A program made the translations under genes and the position numbers. From positions 19,823 to 83,822 of the forward strand of contig ARYC01025386.1 in NCBI GenBank assembly GCA_000711775.1: a stretch of 64,000 nucleotides of DNA, read 5' to 3'. Below, piece by piece: positions 11,460 through 22,495 of the stretch. Position 1 is the stretch's first letter, and every line of letters begins with the position of its first letter. This DNA is from Oxytricha trifallax. Lineage: Eukaryota; Ciliophora; Spirotrichea; Sporadotrichida; Oxytrichidae. The notes beneath the pieces are model-generated. The model searched no databases and was not told the DNA's origin. It saw only the letters and a program-made list of their open reading frames with translations.

Positions 11460-12700
11460 TTAACTAATTAATATTAATTTTAAGATTTACAATCTAGAGT
11501 TGCGTACAATTTAATTAAATTGCATTTTTCATTAAATATAAATAAGTAAAATTGTGTAATTATATTATAATGAAGATATTTTTTTTCTAAATTAACAGAT
11601 AATGATGGTGTTAAGTGCAATATTTTGAGGTTATTCCTTATTTCATTAAAGACTTATCAATCTTCTTATTATTTTTAATAAATTTTATAATCAATCTATT
11701 TACTTCGAGAATAGCAAACAATCTACAGAATAATAGATAAATAACACATATATTATACTTATTCATTATAGTAAATTGAATTATGGGTTTACAATAATCG
11801 GGTATTACAAGGATATTTATCAATCAATAATAAAAAGTATAAATTACTTCCAGACTTATTGAATTTATATAGTGAATTTAAGAATTAATCTTGTCTAGAA
11901 AGTGGAGAATGAGATCCAAAAATGTAGGTGAAAATGAAGTATTTCTATTTTATAAAAAACGTTGATAGTTTACTATGTAGCAACAGAAAAATTCTAATTT
12001 AACAAAAGATTAATCACTTTAATGAAAACTGAGTCATCGTCGTCGATTATTTATGTAAGTTATTTAATCTCCAATACAACTGAGGGAAAGTGAGAAAAGT
12101 TTAAAATAAAAGCAATATTAATTTTGATAATTTTGAAGAAGTTAATTGATGTCATTTAAAATATTTAAATTTTGTTGCAATATTTATAATGAAAAAAAAT
12201 TTTAATAAGTTATTAAGCATTTATATTAGATTCTAAAAGAATATTTGGTGTAATAATAAATATTTCTTAAGTTTTTGTTTAGACTTAAATAACTCATAAA
12301 AAAATAATTATAAAGAATTACATCTTAACTTATGAATTTTTTAATTAATTATAGTTTTATAATGAAATAGTAGTAGTAAAATACTTTAGGTAATTAAAAT
12401 GCAAAATAAATACCGTGAATAATTACCAAAAAGTACAATAACTCAAATGAACCAGATTCATTGATCAATCTCATTGAAGTTCCCTGCCTTAATTTCATTT
12501 AAATCTGCTTCTTTGATCAACCTTTGACTTCTTTCTCTCTCCTTTTCGTTGTTAATTCTGCTTGGCACATCTTTAGTTTCTAATTTCATTTGTTCGTATT
12601 GAGTTTCCTAGCTTGGTTCCTTTATCCCACTCCTCTCTGCGTTTGGGTTGGCTTGATTCGGGAATAGATATTCTTCTACTGCTGATCCTCCCTCGATAAT
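11460..12700. other. No assigned gene; tail of the Ulp1 element begins near 12.45 kb
   Basis: Up to about 12.4 kb this is AT-rich filler. From about 12,450 the composition becomes more G+C-rich on the minus strand, continuous with the Ulp1-like ORF, and probably represents more of that element's 3' sequence, but no clean frame was followed beyond the TGA at 12,717. Confidence 0.35.
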
Positions 12701-12716
12701 ATCGCTGAACTTTCCT

Positions 12717-13391
12717 TCACAATTAATGATTTCTTATTCTAATTGTCCTCTTCAAATTTCCCTTTAGATTAATTCGTCCCAATCTCTCAGTCGTAGTAGA
12801 AAGAGCTTGTTCCCATTTCAACGTCAGCTCCTACCAGATTAGATCACTCTTCCTCTCCATTTCTCTAATCACCTCATTTTATTTATGGCTTTCCCAGATC
12901 TGCCGATCTCCATTTTAGTAAATCTAATCTCCAGATTAAACATGATAGTATCTTTACATGTTAACCCAATCTTTGGCAAAAATCTGAAATACTGGTTGTC
13001 CTTCAAATTCTAAGTCCAGGGGGTTTATAATCAACATAGCCAGAACTATGCAATCTTCTGGGTCTCTTACTTAATTCGTTTCAATCATGTTCGCAAATTT
13101 GTTGACTTTGAAATCATTTCCAACTATCCCAGATGCAAGTTCACGAAACTGGGCTATATGTTTCTGCAATACTGCATAGCTTCCTACGTCTCTTTTTGAA
13201 TCATAGATTTCTATAGTTCCTGATTTTCTCTGGACTTTCAGTACTACCCAGTTCTTGCAATGTTTAACATTGCTTTGGCAACTTTTCGGAATTATCACTC
13301 CTGCAATGTTTTCAATTTCTCTCCAGTACTTACCGCTCTCTAATTTCCTATAGATTCCCCAATGCTCTTTTCCAACCTATGTATCCCGTTG
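12717..13391 (-). CDS. Ulp1-like (C48) cysteine protease ORF of a mobile element
   Basis: A 225-codon TGA-bounded frame carries the signature of the Ulp1/adenain-type cysteine protease fold. NWVVLKVQRKSGTIEIYDSK corresponds to the His/Trp beta-strand followed by the conserved IYDS aspartate region, though the usual HW is NW here. QVRDPEDCIVLAMLIINP corresponds to the oxyanion Gln and the catalytic DC block. The C-terminal 90 residues are charged and helical (REMERKSDLIWQELTL). There is no ATG near the start: the frame begins after a TGA with GKEHWGIYRKLESGKYW, and the preceding ORF overlaps in another frame, so a frameshift is likely. It lies directly downstream of the LINE and a D/E-rich unit on the same strand. 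The catalytic His is not obvious, so activity is doubtful. Confidence 0.6.
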
Positions 13392-13570
13392 TCATTCAGT
13401 ATCACTTGTGGCAATGTCAAGTACTTTTCCTTTTACTCACTGATTTACACTTCCTCGATTTGTCTGATGATAGTCTCCATTGTTTCTTAAGATTTGTGGT
13501 TTCCCGGTATTAGGTCGAAGTGGGGTGTTTCCACTCTTGGTTTATTTCTCTTTGGTGATGAACCTAGCAT
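13295..13570 (-). CDS. ORF upstream of and overlapping the Ulp1-like frame
   Basis: A 92-codon ATG-TGA frame starts MLGSSPKRNKPRVETPHF. It includes ETMETIIRQIEEVQISEQ and LPQVILNDNGIHRLEKS; the latter sits where Ulp1 proteases usually have a WLND-like segment. It overlaps the protease frame by about 97 bp and most likely is the N-terminal part of the same polyprotein, separated by one indel near 13.35 kb. Upstream, a third frame continues with KVTRMTTIVCCPSTRKKLEK and an acidic EEEELEKKIF stretch (about 13.57-13.74 kb). It is part of the mobile element, not a host gene. Confidence 0.5.
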
Positions 13571-13798
13571 TTCGACGAAAGATCTTCTTCTCTAGCTCCT
13601 CTTCTTCTGGTGCCTTACTCTCATCATACTTCCTTGCAAGTACTTTCTCAAGCTTTTTTCTTGTACTTGGACAGCAGACAATAGTTGTCATTCTTGTCAC
13701 CTTCGGTGTCCACCCTTTTTTAGCATTTACAATTTATAATACGAAAACTTTAATTTATTAATTATTTAATTAACTTTAATACTAATACTTATAAGTCT

Positions 13799-14048
13799 AA
13801 TCAAAAATGGAAATCTCTCTAAAATCATCTTGTCTTCTTCTTCATCGTCATCATCATCTTCGTCATCGTAAATATCAAGTCCTTAGTCCCTTCTCCCTGT
13901 CGTCTTACGCAGCACCTGTCTTGTGACAACTGTGGTCTTACCAGGTAGGACCACTAAAAAATAAAAATTAAAGATATACTTTTTGTAACTTACATTTTAA
14001 GTGAGTGCTTTAACTCCACATGCGTCTAATCTATACGATTACTTTTTA
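13799..14048 (-). repeat. Dispersed D/E-rich unit, copy A
   Basis: On the minus strand it starts AAAAAGTAATCGTATAGAT and ends at the shared GATTTCCATTTTTGATTA. An intron-like 41-nt segment (13,954-13,994) runs from GTAAGTTACA to TTTTTTAG. The exon-like block after it encodes VLPGKTTVVTRQVLRKTTG and then a run of Asp and Glu (IYDDEDDDDDEEEDK), with no TGA until 13,697. This is the best preserved coding version of the unit. It lies between the 3' end of the LINE and the Ulp1-like ORF, on the same strand, so it could be the 5' exon pair of the Ulp1 gene. Seven further copies are scattered through the window. Confidence 0.75.
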
Positions 14049-14865
14049 ATATATTAAGTTTTTGATTAAATTAATTAATTTCTTATTATAAATCATAATT
14101 GATGAACTTATCAAACCCTCGGCACATCACCTCTGTCAAGGAGTTAATTTTCTTGAATTTCATCTGATCTCCTTGTATACATGCTGATCCGTCCTCGTGC
14201 TTGTCAAATTCAACCCTTTGAGTGTTGGGCTCATGCATCTTCTTACTTGGATTTGAATTTCAAATCTTCAACTTGCACTTAATACCCATCTGCTTGTTTA
14301 GGGAGACCTCTCTGCTCTTTTCATCTCTAAGTCCAAGTATCTCATGATCTTTACTTCTATCTCTATGCTCAAATCGTACTTCTTGTACCTTCTCCCAAAA
14401 CTTTTTCTTCTTGATATACTGATCCAGTTGCCTCATCTATCTTTCTCTCCATTTATCATGTTCCAGTCACTACGATTTCTACTGAATTTTGATCGTTCTA
14501 TAATTGATTTGTTACTTTAATTGCCAATTGATTTTCTATTTAATTTATTAATAAATAATAACTTTCTGATTCTCTCTTTATATATTTATTGGTATTCTCT
14601 TATTTAGATATTCATATGCTCATCAAATCATATTCAATGTTTTTTTCATCAAAATCAGCTCCTTATATCTTGACGTAAGTCATTCTATATAGTTTCTTAA
14701 TAGGTTGTTAGTACTCCAGTACTTTTAATTATCTCATCCTCTAATCTAACCATATCATATTAGTTATGACTTCTATTTATTAATGACTTTATAAGTCAAA
14801 TAGTCTATTCTCCTTTAATATATTTGAGAATCTTTGTTGGGTCTTCTGCCTGATTCAACATATTA

Positions 14866-14930
14866 CATCTCCTCATATGATTTGCGTCTACCAAGACCTT
14901 GTACACACTGCAGTATTGGCTCATGCAATA
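14866..14930 (-). pseudogene. C-terminal Cys/His cluster of LINE ORF2
   Basis: The translated stretch reads YCMSQYCSVYKVLVDANH followed by MRRC. The pattern is C-x4-C, then about 12 residues, H-x3-C, comparable to the CCHC-type nucleic-acid-binding motif at the C-terminus of many LINE ORF2 proteins. The plus-strand copy near 2.0 kb keeps the surrounding residues but lacks the full cluster. It follows the linker at 15.04-15.23 kb (ELQLIRIALKTPR, NSSEIIRDLVQKNFK). Confidence 0.55.
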
Positions 14931-15229
14931 ATTGACACTTGTCTCCCCTTGAGTTATTACCATCATCGTGTTCATTACGTTCTTTGTTAAGAATATTTTC
15001 TTTCTTTTCTGTTATTCACTACATTTATGTTTTATTCATCTTTTACTCTTTTTGCCCTTAAGATATATTAATGTTAGATTGATTCTCTTAAAGTTTTTCT
15101 GAACTAAATCTCTTATTATTTCACTACTGTTAGTTTCCTTCATTTGAGTTACATTCCTTAGTATTTTATTTGGAATGCATCTTGGCGTTTTTAATGCTAT
15201 TCTAATTAATTGCAGTTCCATTTTTTCTA

Positions 15230-16048
15230 TCTCTCCAATTTTTACGAATTATGCTGCTACTAATGAGGTATAGAGACCTAATTTAAGCCATCATAATCGC
15301 GTCACTCACCGTGCTATTGCTCGACTTTGTTAGTCTTAAGTCTTTTTTTTTAATGTCATTCGACGTTTTCTTAGAAGGTTTTGTGTGTTCAGACAAATAT
15401 TGAATCCCAGATATTTTGTTCCTGGATATTTTTTATTCCTTCTATCTAGAACTCTCTCTCAAATCCTTTTGCATCAATCACTTACAAATCCTGTCTTTTT
15501 GGTGTTTAGTTTCAGGTTATGTGATTTCTCAATCTCTGAAACACTCTACTACTCTTTTGAATTATTGTTGGTCTTTAACATTCATCAATATATCATCTGC
15601 GAATGCTATCAGTTTGCCTTGTTTAATTAGCGACTTCAGCTCTTATTATGAATATAGCATATCTTGCAAATAGATATTAAATAGCATGGGTGATAATATA
15701 ACTCCCTTAGCTACCCCTTATTACGTGATTATCTTCTCTACTTCATACTTAATTTTGTTGCCTTTGTATAATGTTTCAATTAGCCTAACTATTTCTTTGT
15801 CTTTCGAGATCACTATTCTTTTCCTCAAAATTTGTTGTAATTTGCCTTTCCAGACTGATTCATATGCCTTTTAAAGATCCATCAACATATAAGCTTCTCT
15901 CTGTTTATTCTTCCTTCTGGATTATTTAAGTGTTCTAGCAAACTTATTAAATTCACATGTCTGCTTTTGCTTTCTTTAAAGCCGTTTTAATAAAAATTTC
16001 CCGTTTTTAAAAGCCCATTTTTTTCTTCATTAATCTTACTTATTCATA
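15230..16048 (-). pseudogene. Reverse transcriptase palm and thumb of the LINE
   Basis: In order on the minus strand: YQNGFKESKSRHVNLISLLE (finger/motif 2); AYMLMDLQKAYESVWKGKL (motif A with the catalytic Asp); QGVAKGVILSPMLFNIYL (motif B); and IAFADDILMN (motif C, FADD at 15,593-15,604). NVKDQQQFKRVVECF follows, then LNTKKT in another frame. Motif A to C share one frame; frameshifts lie before motif A (near 15.93 kb) and after motif C (near 15.54 kb). The catalytic aspartates are present. Just before the insertion boundary a TGA interrupts the reading. Confidence 0.9.
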
Positions 16049-16477
16049 ATTTATTATAAGTGATAAATAATTAATGAATGAATATATTACAATGGAAACA
16101 TTAAAAATGGAGTGCTTTCAAAAATAGTCTTGCTTATTTAGAACCTCGGAGTATTTCAAGTTGTTTCCTCCGAGAACAAGGAATTTTACAGAATATTCAA
16201 AGAAGTATGATACTTATGGAGATTGCAAGAAATTTCACAATGATAAAGTCTTATATAATGTAGTATATTATAATCTTTAAGAGAGTAGTTACCTCTAAAG
16301 TTTATTATGCGATCACTTTGCAAATTGAATTCGCGGATATCAATAACCACGAAACTCCAGGCCTATGAATATAAAATTTGAAGAACTAATGAATCACTAT
16401 TACCTTCTCTTAAACCTTCTGAGTTTTACTGTGCTTTAGTAAAGCTTGCAACATATAAGCTGCTTTAATGTGAAGCA

Positions 16478-16726
16478 TCATTATGAAGGATAATCTTCGA
16501 GAGAATTTTTAACCAATAGAAGGTTAAATATTACTCCCAAACTAAGAATGCTCTTTTTCGAGAATGATTATTTCTTAGCATAATTTTGTAGGCGTGGTGA
16601 TTCAGATTGATATAAATCTTTCTTCATCATTTTCTAAGAGTCCCCTTTAATATCCTCTGTCATCTCATTGTAATTTTCTTTTATTTATAGTCGGTCTAAA
16701 ATAGCTTGATTACCCTATTAAAACAT
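16478..16726 (-). CDS. 82-residue ORF inside the TIR element
   Basis: An ATG-TGA frame with TAA/TAG as Gln begins MFQQGNQAILDRLQIKEN and continues YNEMTEDIKGDSQKMMKK. It ends with SLEDYPSQ. The block immediately upstream (about 17.0-16.72 kb) reads TTDATLLDDMYKIKKIFNDF and LLKQFIQINKLWDSLVY in a neighbouring frame, so this is probably the second half of one protein of at least 170 residues with a single frameshift near 16.73 kb. It is the likeliest remains of the element's own protein, but I could not match it to a transposase family. Confidence 0.45.
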
Positions 16727-17899
16727 TTTCTATCATGTAAAATATTATTATTTTTGGTATAAACTAGGGAATCCCACAGCTTATTAATCTAAATAAATTG
16801 CTTCAGTAATTCTATACCAAACCCTGTATTTTAATTATTGAAAGATGAGCTAAATCTCCCCACTTCACATTTTATGAGAATACTTCGCTTTTAAAAGTCA
16901 TTGAAAATCTTCTTGATTTTATACATATCATCTAACAAGGTAGCATCTGTAGTTTTAATAAAATTATCCTTCTTTTTTAAATAATTTTTTATTATTAAGC
17001 AAGCTATTCTTGTGCCCTACTGAAATAGAACATTGTTCTATCATATCTATGAACATCTCAACTTGTTATATTGTTTTCTATAAGTAAATTTATTATATTA
17101 AAATTAAAACTTATTTAAATTCTGATGTAATATTTTTATTCATCAACCATCATTCATATGATATATTGAAATTAAATCAAGGCTAATGAATTTGTAACTG
17201 ATTAGAATATAAATTTTTATAGAATTATAAGAAACCTTTATACTAAAAAGTATTCTTGGAGTAATATACATTGTATTTAAATTTAATATTGCTAATTATA
17301 TTAAATAAAATTAAGCCTAGTCTGCTGAAAAATTCTAGATTAAGAAACATTAAGTAAGTTTTTAATAAATATCAATATTTATAATCCTACTGAATTCATA
17401 AAACTTTAAATGTAAATAATTATTCATTTAGTCCTTGTATAATGGAGAACAATAATTGTCATAAATAAACTTTCCTTATTTTTACTAAGGTGTAGATTTG
17501 CATCTCTGATTTCAAAAGTATGTCAACTGTTTTTCTATCGTAATATATTCTAAAAGTTTTATAAAAACTTTAATAGATTTTACATAGAGCACTTGGATAA
17601 ATGCAGTATCTGATTATTACTATTTTAAGATTTTTTGACAATTTGCAGGGACTTATCTTCATTATTTTAGAGCTAACAGCTAGACTATAGGATTCTATTT
17701 AAATATTTAAGTTTACTTTTGTTGTTATAATTAGTTTTATGACAACGATTGCAATAGCTGATGGCTCAGCGATGATCATTGTTGAGAACTGAAATTTTAG
17801 TTATGGAGTAAAATTTAACTACCCATAGGTTAAAAAATACTCTCAAATAGTATCAATTATTATTATGCTTCAGCTTTAAACCGCTTAAATGTTGTAAGC

Positions 17900-18248
17900 A
17901 TGATAAAAGTGCATTATACTCAGATGTTTTATAGAGACAAAGAGTTGATTGAGTAGCTCTTCAAATGTCATGTCCAAATCTTTAAAATTTACAGGCTATA
18001 AATTTTCGCGCATTCAACTAGCTTTGTGTTAGCCTTCTTAACTATATAATTTACTCCTCTCTCATTAGCTGCTTTTCTGTTCTTTATATAGGCCTTTATT
18101 AAATAAATGTTTTGCAACTCCAATCATAATCATGTCCTTTAATTATTATATAAAATCTATGGTTCTAGAAGGAAGTTTCTTGCTGTACTCTGAGGTTATA
18201 TCTTAGCTAGACGTATGTGTTTTGCATTTTATTTTCAAAGTTTTCTTT
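17900..18248 (-). pseudogene. Open frame near the right end of the TIR element
   Basis: Starting at the right terminal repeat, the minus strand lacks TGA for about 115 codons and includes KMQNTYVQLRYNLRVQQE, SFQNHRFYIIIKGHDYDW and RTEKQLMREEQ. The mix of Trp, His, Asp and Arg suggests real coding rather than filler. Its place at the element's 5' side on the same strand as the 16.5-17.0 kb block suggests a common gene. No HTH or catalytic residues could be named. Confidence 0.4.
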
Positions 18249-18290
18249 CTAATATATTTATTCATTAATTAAATATGACTTATTATAAAT

Positions 18291-18600
18291 TAATATTATA
18301 ACTTTATCAACTCTTTTGCTCAAGTGAGAATTGATTACTATTGGTCTAGTGTTTCTGACCTACGGATAAAGATCATTCTGGTCTTTGCTTAGTAGTATCA
18401 GTCTTCCCACCTAGATGTAATCAGTATTTATCCCTAATTTAGCCACTCTGTTGTCTTTCTTCTCACTTTTTTTGTTATCTTTTTTTTATTTCAGTAACAT
18501 TTTTCCATCGAATCCGTTTGGGTCTTTAGCTTATTGATGTTATATTCTCTTATACTTTTCTACTTCCTATTCTTCACAAAATTTGCCCTTCTACTGCTCA
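18291..18600 (-). pseudogene. RT N-terminal fingers of the LINE
   Basis: The minus strand reads VGRLILLSKDQNDLYPQV followed by NTRPIVINSHLSKRVDKVI. This matches RT motifs 0-1 of LINEs (GRLILL.K ... P ... RPI ... K). The reading stops at the TIR element boundary and resumes on the other side at 16,046. The Arg-Pro-Ile of the finger domain is intact. Confidence 0.8.
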
Positions 18601-19860
18601 TCAATCACTATCGCATCTATTTTACTAATTTCTTTGTTCTTGAATTATCTGTTATCTCTATACAATTAGGTGTAGTACTCTACTATCTTTCTTTTTGTTT
18701 CTTCTCCTGGTTCAAGTCTTTCCTAATTAATTGTAATTCCCTAAATTGGTTGTGCTTGCATTTGACTTTTTGTTAGTATTTTCACCATGTAGAAGAATCC
18801 ATTTAGATTGTTCCTATCCAGGCATTATTCTAGGTCCATTATTGCCTCCTTCCATTTTAGCTTTATGTCTTGAAACTCACTGTCTGTTTTATTTATATTG
18901 TTCTTCACAAACCACTAAGGTGGTCGTTAGAACAAATTCTTCCATTTAGCTTACTTTACTACGTGTCTAGGTCTTTTAGTGTTAGCTCTCTCCCATCCTC
19001 TATGAATGTCTTCCAACATTGTTATCTCATGTCTGATATTTTCATTGTTCTCTCCTTATCAGCCAACCTATAGTCATCATCATGATTTTTGATTTTAAGT
19101 TTGACTTAGATTAATTTGTGGTCAATTTGCCTCAATTAACTTGTCTCCAAGCTTAAAGTTATTACATACGAGAAATCTGGTTTAGCTGGTTTCCACTCCC
19201 TCTGGAATGGATTCTTTTAGACCTTCTTTATTTAACCTTTTCCCGAGTTTCTTTATGTTAAAGTTAAATCACCCATGACTATGATTCTCTGTTTCTGACA
19301 CTTCTGTTTTAGAGATTTTATCATGAATATTAACAAATTTTTATAGTTATTTAACTTTCTTTTTTCCAGTTAGGGGGATGTAAGTCGTTTTCACGTGTAG
19401 TGAGAATTCTCCCACATTCAGTATCGTCCAAGTTAAAAATTACTTTAAAGTTTTTATAGTTTTTATTTCATATTTTCCACTATTTAGCACTAGTACTCCT
19501 CCGTTTCTAGCAAGTTGCTTTTATGCAATGTCTTTACTATTGATTCGTGTTAATCTCTGAAGTCTAGTTTCCTCTAATCCAACATAGTCAGGATTTCTGC
19601 CTACAATTTCCTTCATCAGTTAATCTTGCTTTAGTTTAGACTTTAAAACTCTTACATTTTAAAGGCAAAATTTGAATTCAATTGTTTTTGCTTTTAGATA
19701 CCTTTTATTGCTGATAATCTACTCCCTCCCCTTTGACCTTGAATACTCCGCAAATCTTTCATTCCTTCTAACCCATCCTTCAGCTTCTCTTACTGGTTAA
19801 TAAAACTCGAGCTGTTGGCTAAAGTCAGTTCTCACAAAAAATTTGTTTATTTTGAAAATG
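18600..19860 (-). pseudogene. AP-type endonuclease domain of the LINE
   Basis: Minus-strand peptides follow the exonuclease/endonuclease/phosphatase fold order. QNVRVLKSKLKQDQLMKEIV is the N-terminal strand with its Asn. RNPDYVGLEETRLQ contains the catalytic Glu of the ET motif. LARNGGVLVLNSGKYEI is the GGV strand. KTTYIPLTG corresponds to the Tyr strand. QRIIVMGD followed by FN in a shifted frame is the GDFN motif, and later NQIDHKLIQVKLKIKNHDDD corresponds to the DH region. Frameshifts occur near 19.35 and 19.28 kb. The upstream frame is open to about 19.85 kb with an Arg/Glu-rich lead-in. Confidence 0.85.
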
Positions 19861-19869
19861 TTATATTCT

Positions 19870-22490
19870 AACTAAACATTTTGGTAATGGAATGTCTAAT
19901 TTTAGGGGTTGGTTTTGAATTTTCAAAATATTTTTCAAATGTCTCTTGAGAATTTCTTTTCTATGTTTTCCCTTGATCATTAAATTTTTTATTTCCAGAA
20001 TTAGATATTATATAATTTTCTTTAGTTTAATCATTTATTGATACTCAATAAATTTTGAAGCTTAATTATATCATGATAAATATGAATGAATTTTATAATG
20101 AGGTAATGATTTAATTTACTTATAAAAAAATTGCGATTAAGTATATAAAAAAAACTAACCTGTTAAAAATTTATTAAAATATTTTAATTATAAAAGAGAT
20201 AGAGAAATAATAAAATTAGGTACTTAAAACATAAAAGCAAAAGTTCCGTGCACTCAGAGCATTTTCTTTATGTTTATATATATTCAATTTCGTGATTAAA
20301 TTCTTTGTTGTGTCAACTTCAATGTTTTTATTTATTGCTTTATTACGCATGTTATTTTATATAACTTCTATACTCAGTAAACATAATGAGTTTTCATATT
20401 ATCTTTTTTTTACAAATTAGGCGTGTTTTACTTGCTTTTTATTGTAAGAAATTTTCTCGTTCTGTAAAAGTAGGCATACTATACTTTTAAGTAAATTAAT
20501 TGAAACTAGATTTTTTATATGAATTAAAGAGTAATATTGATTCATTTTTGTTGAAGACATAGAAAATTTATGCTATTAATAAAGACCTCTTTGAGAATAA
20601 TTAATTAATACTACTATAAATATTAAATTAATATATTTATTTTTATTAGTTTAAATTTTACTTTAATTAATTATATAATTGCTTTCATTTACGATTTGTA
20701 AATAAAACTTACAAATTTAATTAATCTTTACTTTATTTAATTATCCATTAATCTTGGAATTATTTATTACTTAGTTAAATTGTTTTAGGTTTATTAAACG
20801 ATTTTCTTGTTAAAAATTTGATTAACATTAATTAAACAAAATTTCATTTCTTCAAGATTTTATTGGTAGGTAATAATTAATTATATTTTATAAAGTTTAA
20901 CTTTCGCAATTATTCCTGAAATTAAATATCTAAGCATAACATTTTAAATGTCTAGAAAATTAAGTCCTTGATTGTCAACAATTTTAGAAATATAATGTTT
21001 CACAAGAAGACTAGTTTCAACTTCATAAAATAATACAAATTTGAATAAATTTGTAGAATAAAAAAATAAGGTTTTTAATGAATTCATAAATATTTAAAAT
21101 TATGATTTTACCCCAACATAAAAATCATTTATTAATTATTTAATTTATCTGCATGTTTTAGCTTTAGTATAACTTTTATTATTCTTATTTTTATTCATAT
21201 TTGTTAAATTTTTCTTATCAATTTTTCTTAGAGCAATCCAACCTTTCTTACTTATTCTTTGCCCTTTATAATTTAATCTTTATGAATTCTAAATATATGT
21301 TTTAATTGATTCATATAAATATTTTACCAATAAACTTTTCTACTAAAAATAAATTTATTATCATTTAAAAAATTGCAGCAACCTTCATCTATATATTGAA
21401 TGTTTAGCTATTTCGTAGAAATTAAACAATCCTTTTTAAATCTAGATATCCATATCTTACAACTTAATGAAATAAAGGGTATATTAAATTATCTTAGATT
21501 TATTTTGGCAATAATTTTAAATGCAATTGGCTTTAAAAATTTCGATATATTTTTAAAGTAAATATTTTGCTGTTTTCTGATTCTTATAAACTTATACTAG
21601 CTTGTAGTAAACTTCTAAATTAGACTAAGGATTGTGATTGATCTCAAATATTATAAGAATTTCTAACTTTTGGTCTATTTTTTAAATATATCTCTTATTA
21701 TATTTAATTATTTATAATAACTAACCTTTGTAAGAATTTAATTAGCTAATATTTAATTATCAATATCTTAAGTTTGAGAATATCATATTTATTAGAAATT
21801 ATAAACGAACGCAATAAAATTCTAAGTTATTAAATATAATTTAAAATGGATAATTAATTTTAGGTGGAAAACGAAAAACCACTCTCATAGTTTAATACCT
21901 TTACTTTAATATCTCTCAATAATTTACAATTTATAAACCTTAGCATTAAATACCGTTTAATAAATATTTAAGATGTACTAGTGCTAGAAAATTTTTATTT
22001 CAAATAGCAGGTTTTTAATTAGGATTGATGTACTTCCAAAACTTATTTATTAAAAATATATCTCTTTTAGTACATAAAAATCTATATTAAACCTAGGAAA
22101 TAATTAAAAAATTCCTAACGAAGGTCTTCATAGAATGAGAAATGTTTTAAGAAGTATGTATATAAATTTAATATTAAATTGAAATTAAAAAGAAATATTT
22201 TACAAATGACAATCAGTCTTTTAATCCCGTTATTTATTTTCTCTCATATTAAAATGAATTCAATTTTAATAAATTAATATATATGCCGTTTTTTTATGGT
22301 GTTAAATATTTTATCTTTAGCTTTTTTATCATTATTTATTTGATTAAATTACGAATAATTATTACTTTATATTAATTAAAGTTATAAAATTTGATTTTTA
22401 TGATAGTAATTTAAAAATAGAATTGAAATATATATATAAGATTTTTTTATTTTAATAATCATTGTAGTAATTTTAAAAGTAACTTTAAAT
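19870..22490. other. AT-rich stretch, no gene seen
   Basis: About 2.6 kb without a convincing frame, RNA gene or shared repeat. It is dominated by AATTAATT, TTTAAA and polyT tracts. Confidence 0.4.
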
Positions 22491-22495
22491 AGTTT

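Larger units (their letters stand above)
16049..18290 (-). mobile_element. 2.24-kb TIR element with TA duplication, inserted in the LINE RT
   Basis: The left end (16,049) starts ATTTATTATAAGTGATAAAT. The complement of the right end (18,290) starts ATTTATAATAAGTCATATTT. About 34 of the first 41 positions match, including AATTAATGAAT and AATATATTA. Both ends are flanked by TA (16,047-16,048 and 18,291-18,292), the target duplication of Tc1/mariner/IS630 elements. Taking the element out brings the RT finger peptide ending LSKRVDKVI next to ISKINEEKNGLLKTG in one reading frame, apart from a TGA. That defines the insertion precisely. Internal frames are on the minus strand; no DDE motif was recognised in them. 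Confidence 0.75.
14060..19860 (-). mobile_element. LINE retrotransposon with AP endonuclease and RT, interrupted
   Basis: The minus strand carries, in order, an apurinic-type endonuclease (about 19.70-18.60 kb), RT fingers (18.50-18.29), a 2.24-kb insertion (18.29-16.05), the rest of the RT (16.05-15.4), a linker homologous to the plus-strand copy at 1.7 kb, and a Cys/His cluster (14.93-14.87). This is the layout of an L1-type ORF2. It is read with TAA/TAG as Gln. Several single-base frameshifts break it. The ORF stays open upstream to about 19.85 kb, so the 5' end is not defined. It resembles Tetrahymena REP elements; exact family is inference. Confidence 0.85.

Noticed and set aside
11638-11823. 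Hydrophobic minus-strand frame
   Set aside because: No ATG at its start and composition expected from AT-rich DNA, although it stays open for about 175 codons under code 6.
13480-13761. Ser/Phe-rich plus-strand frame
   Set aside because: Antisense of the Lys/Glu-rich minus-strand frame that precedes the Ulp1-like protease.
18534-19073. Hydrophobic plus-strand frames
   Set aside because: They are the antisense of the LINE endonuclease coding on the minus strand.
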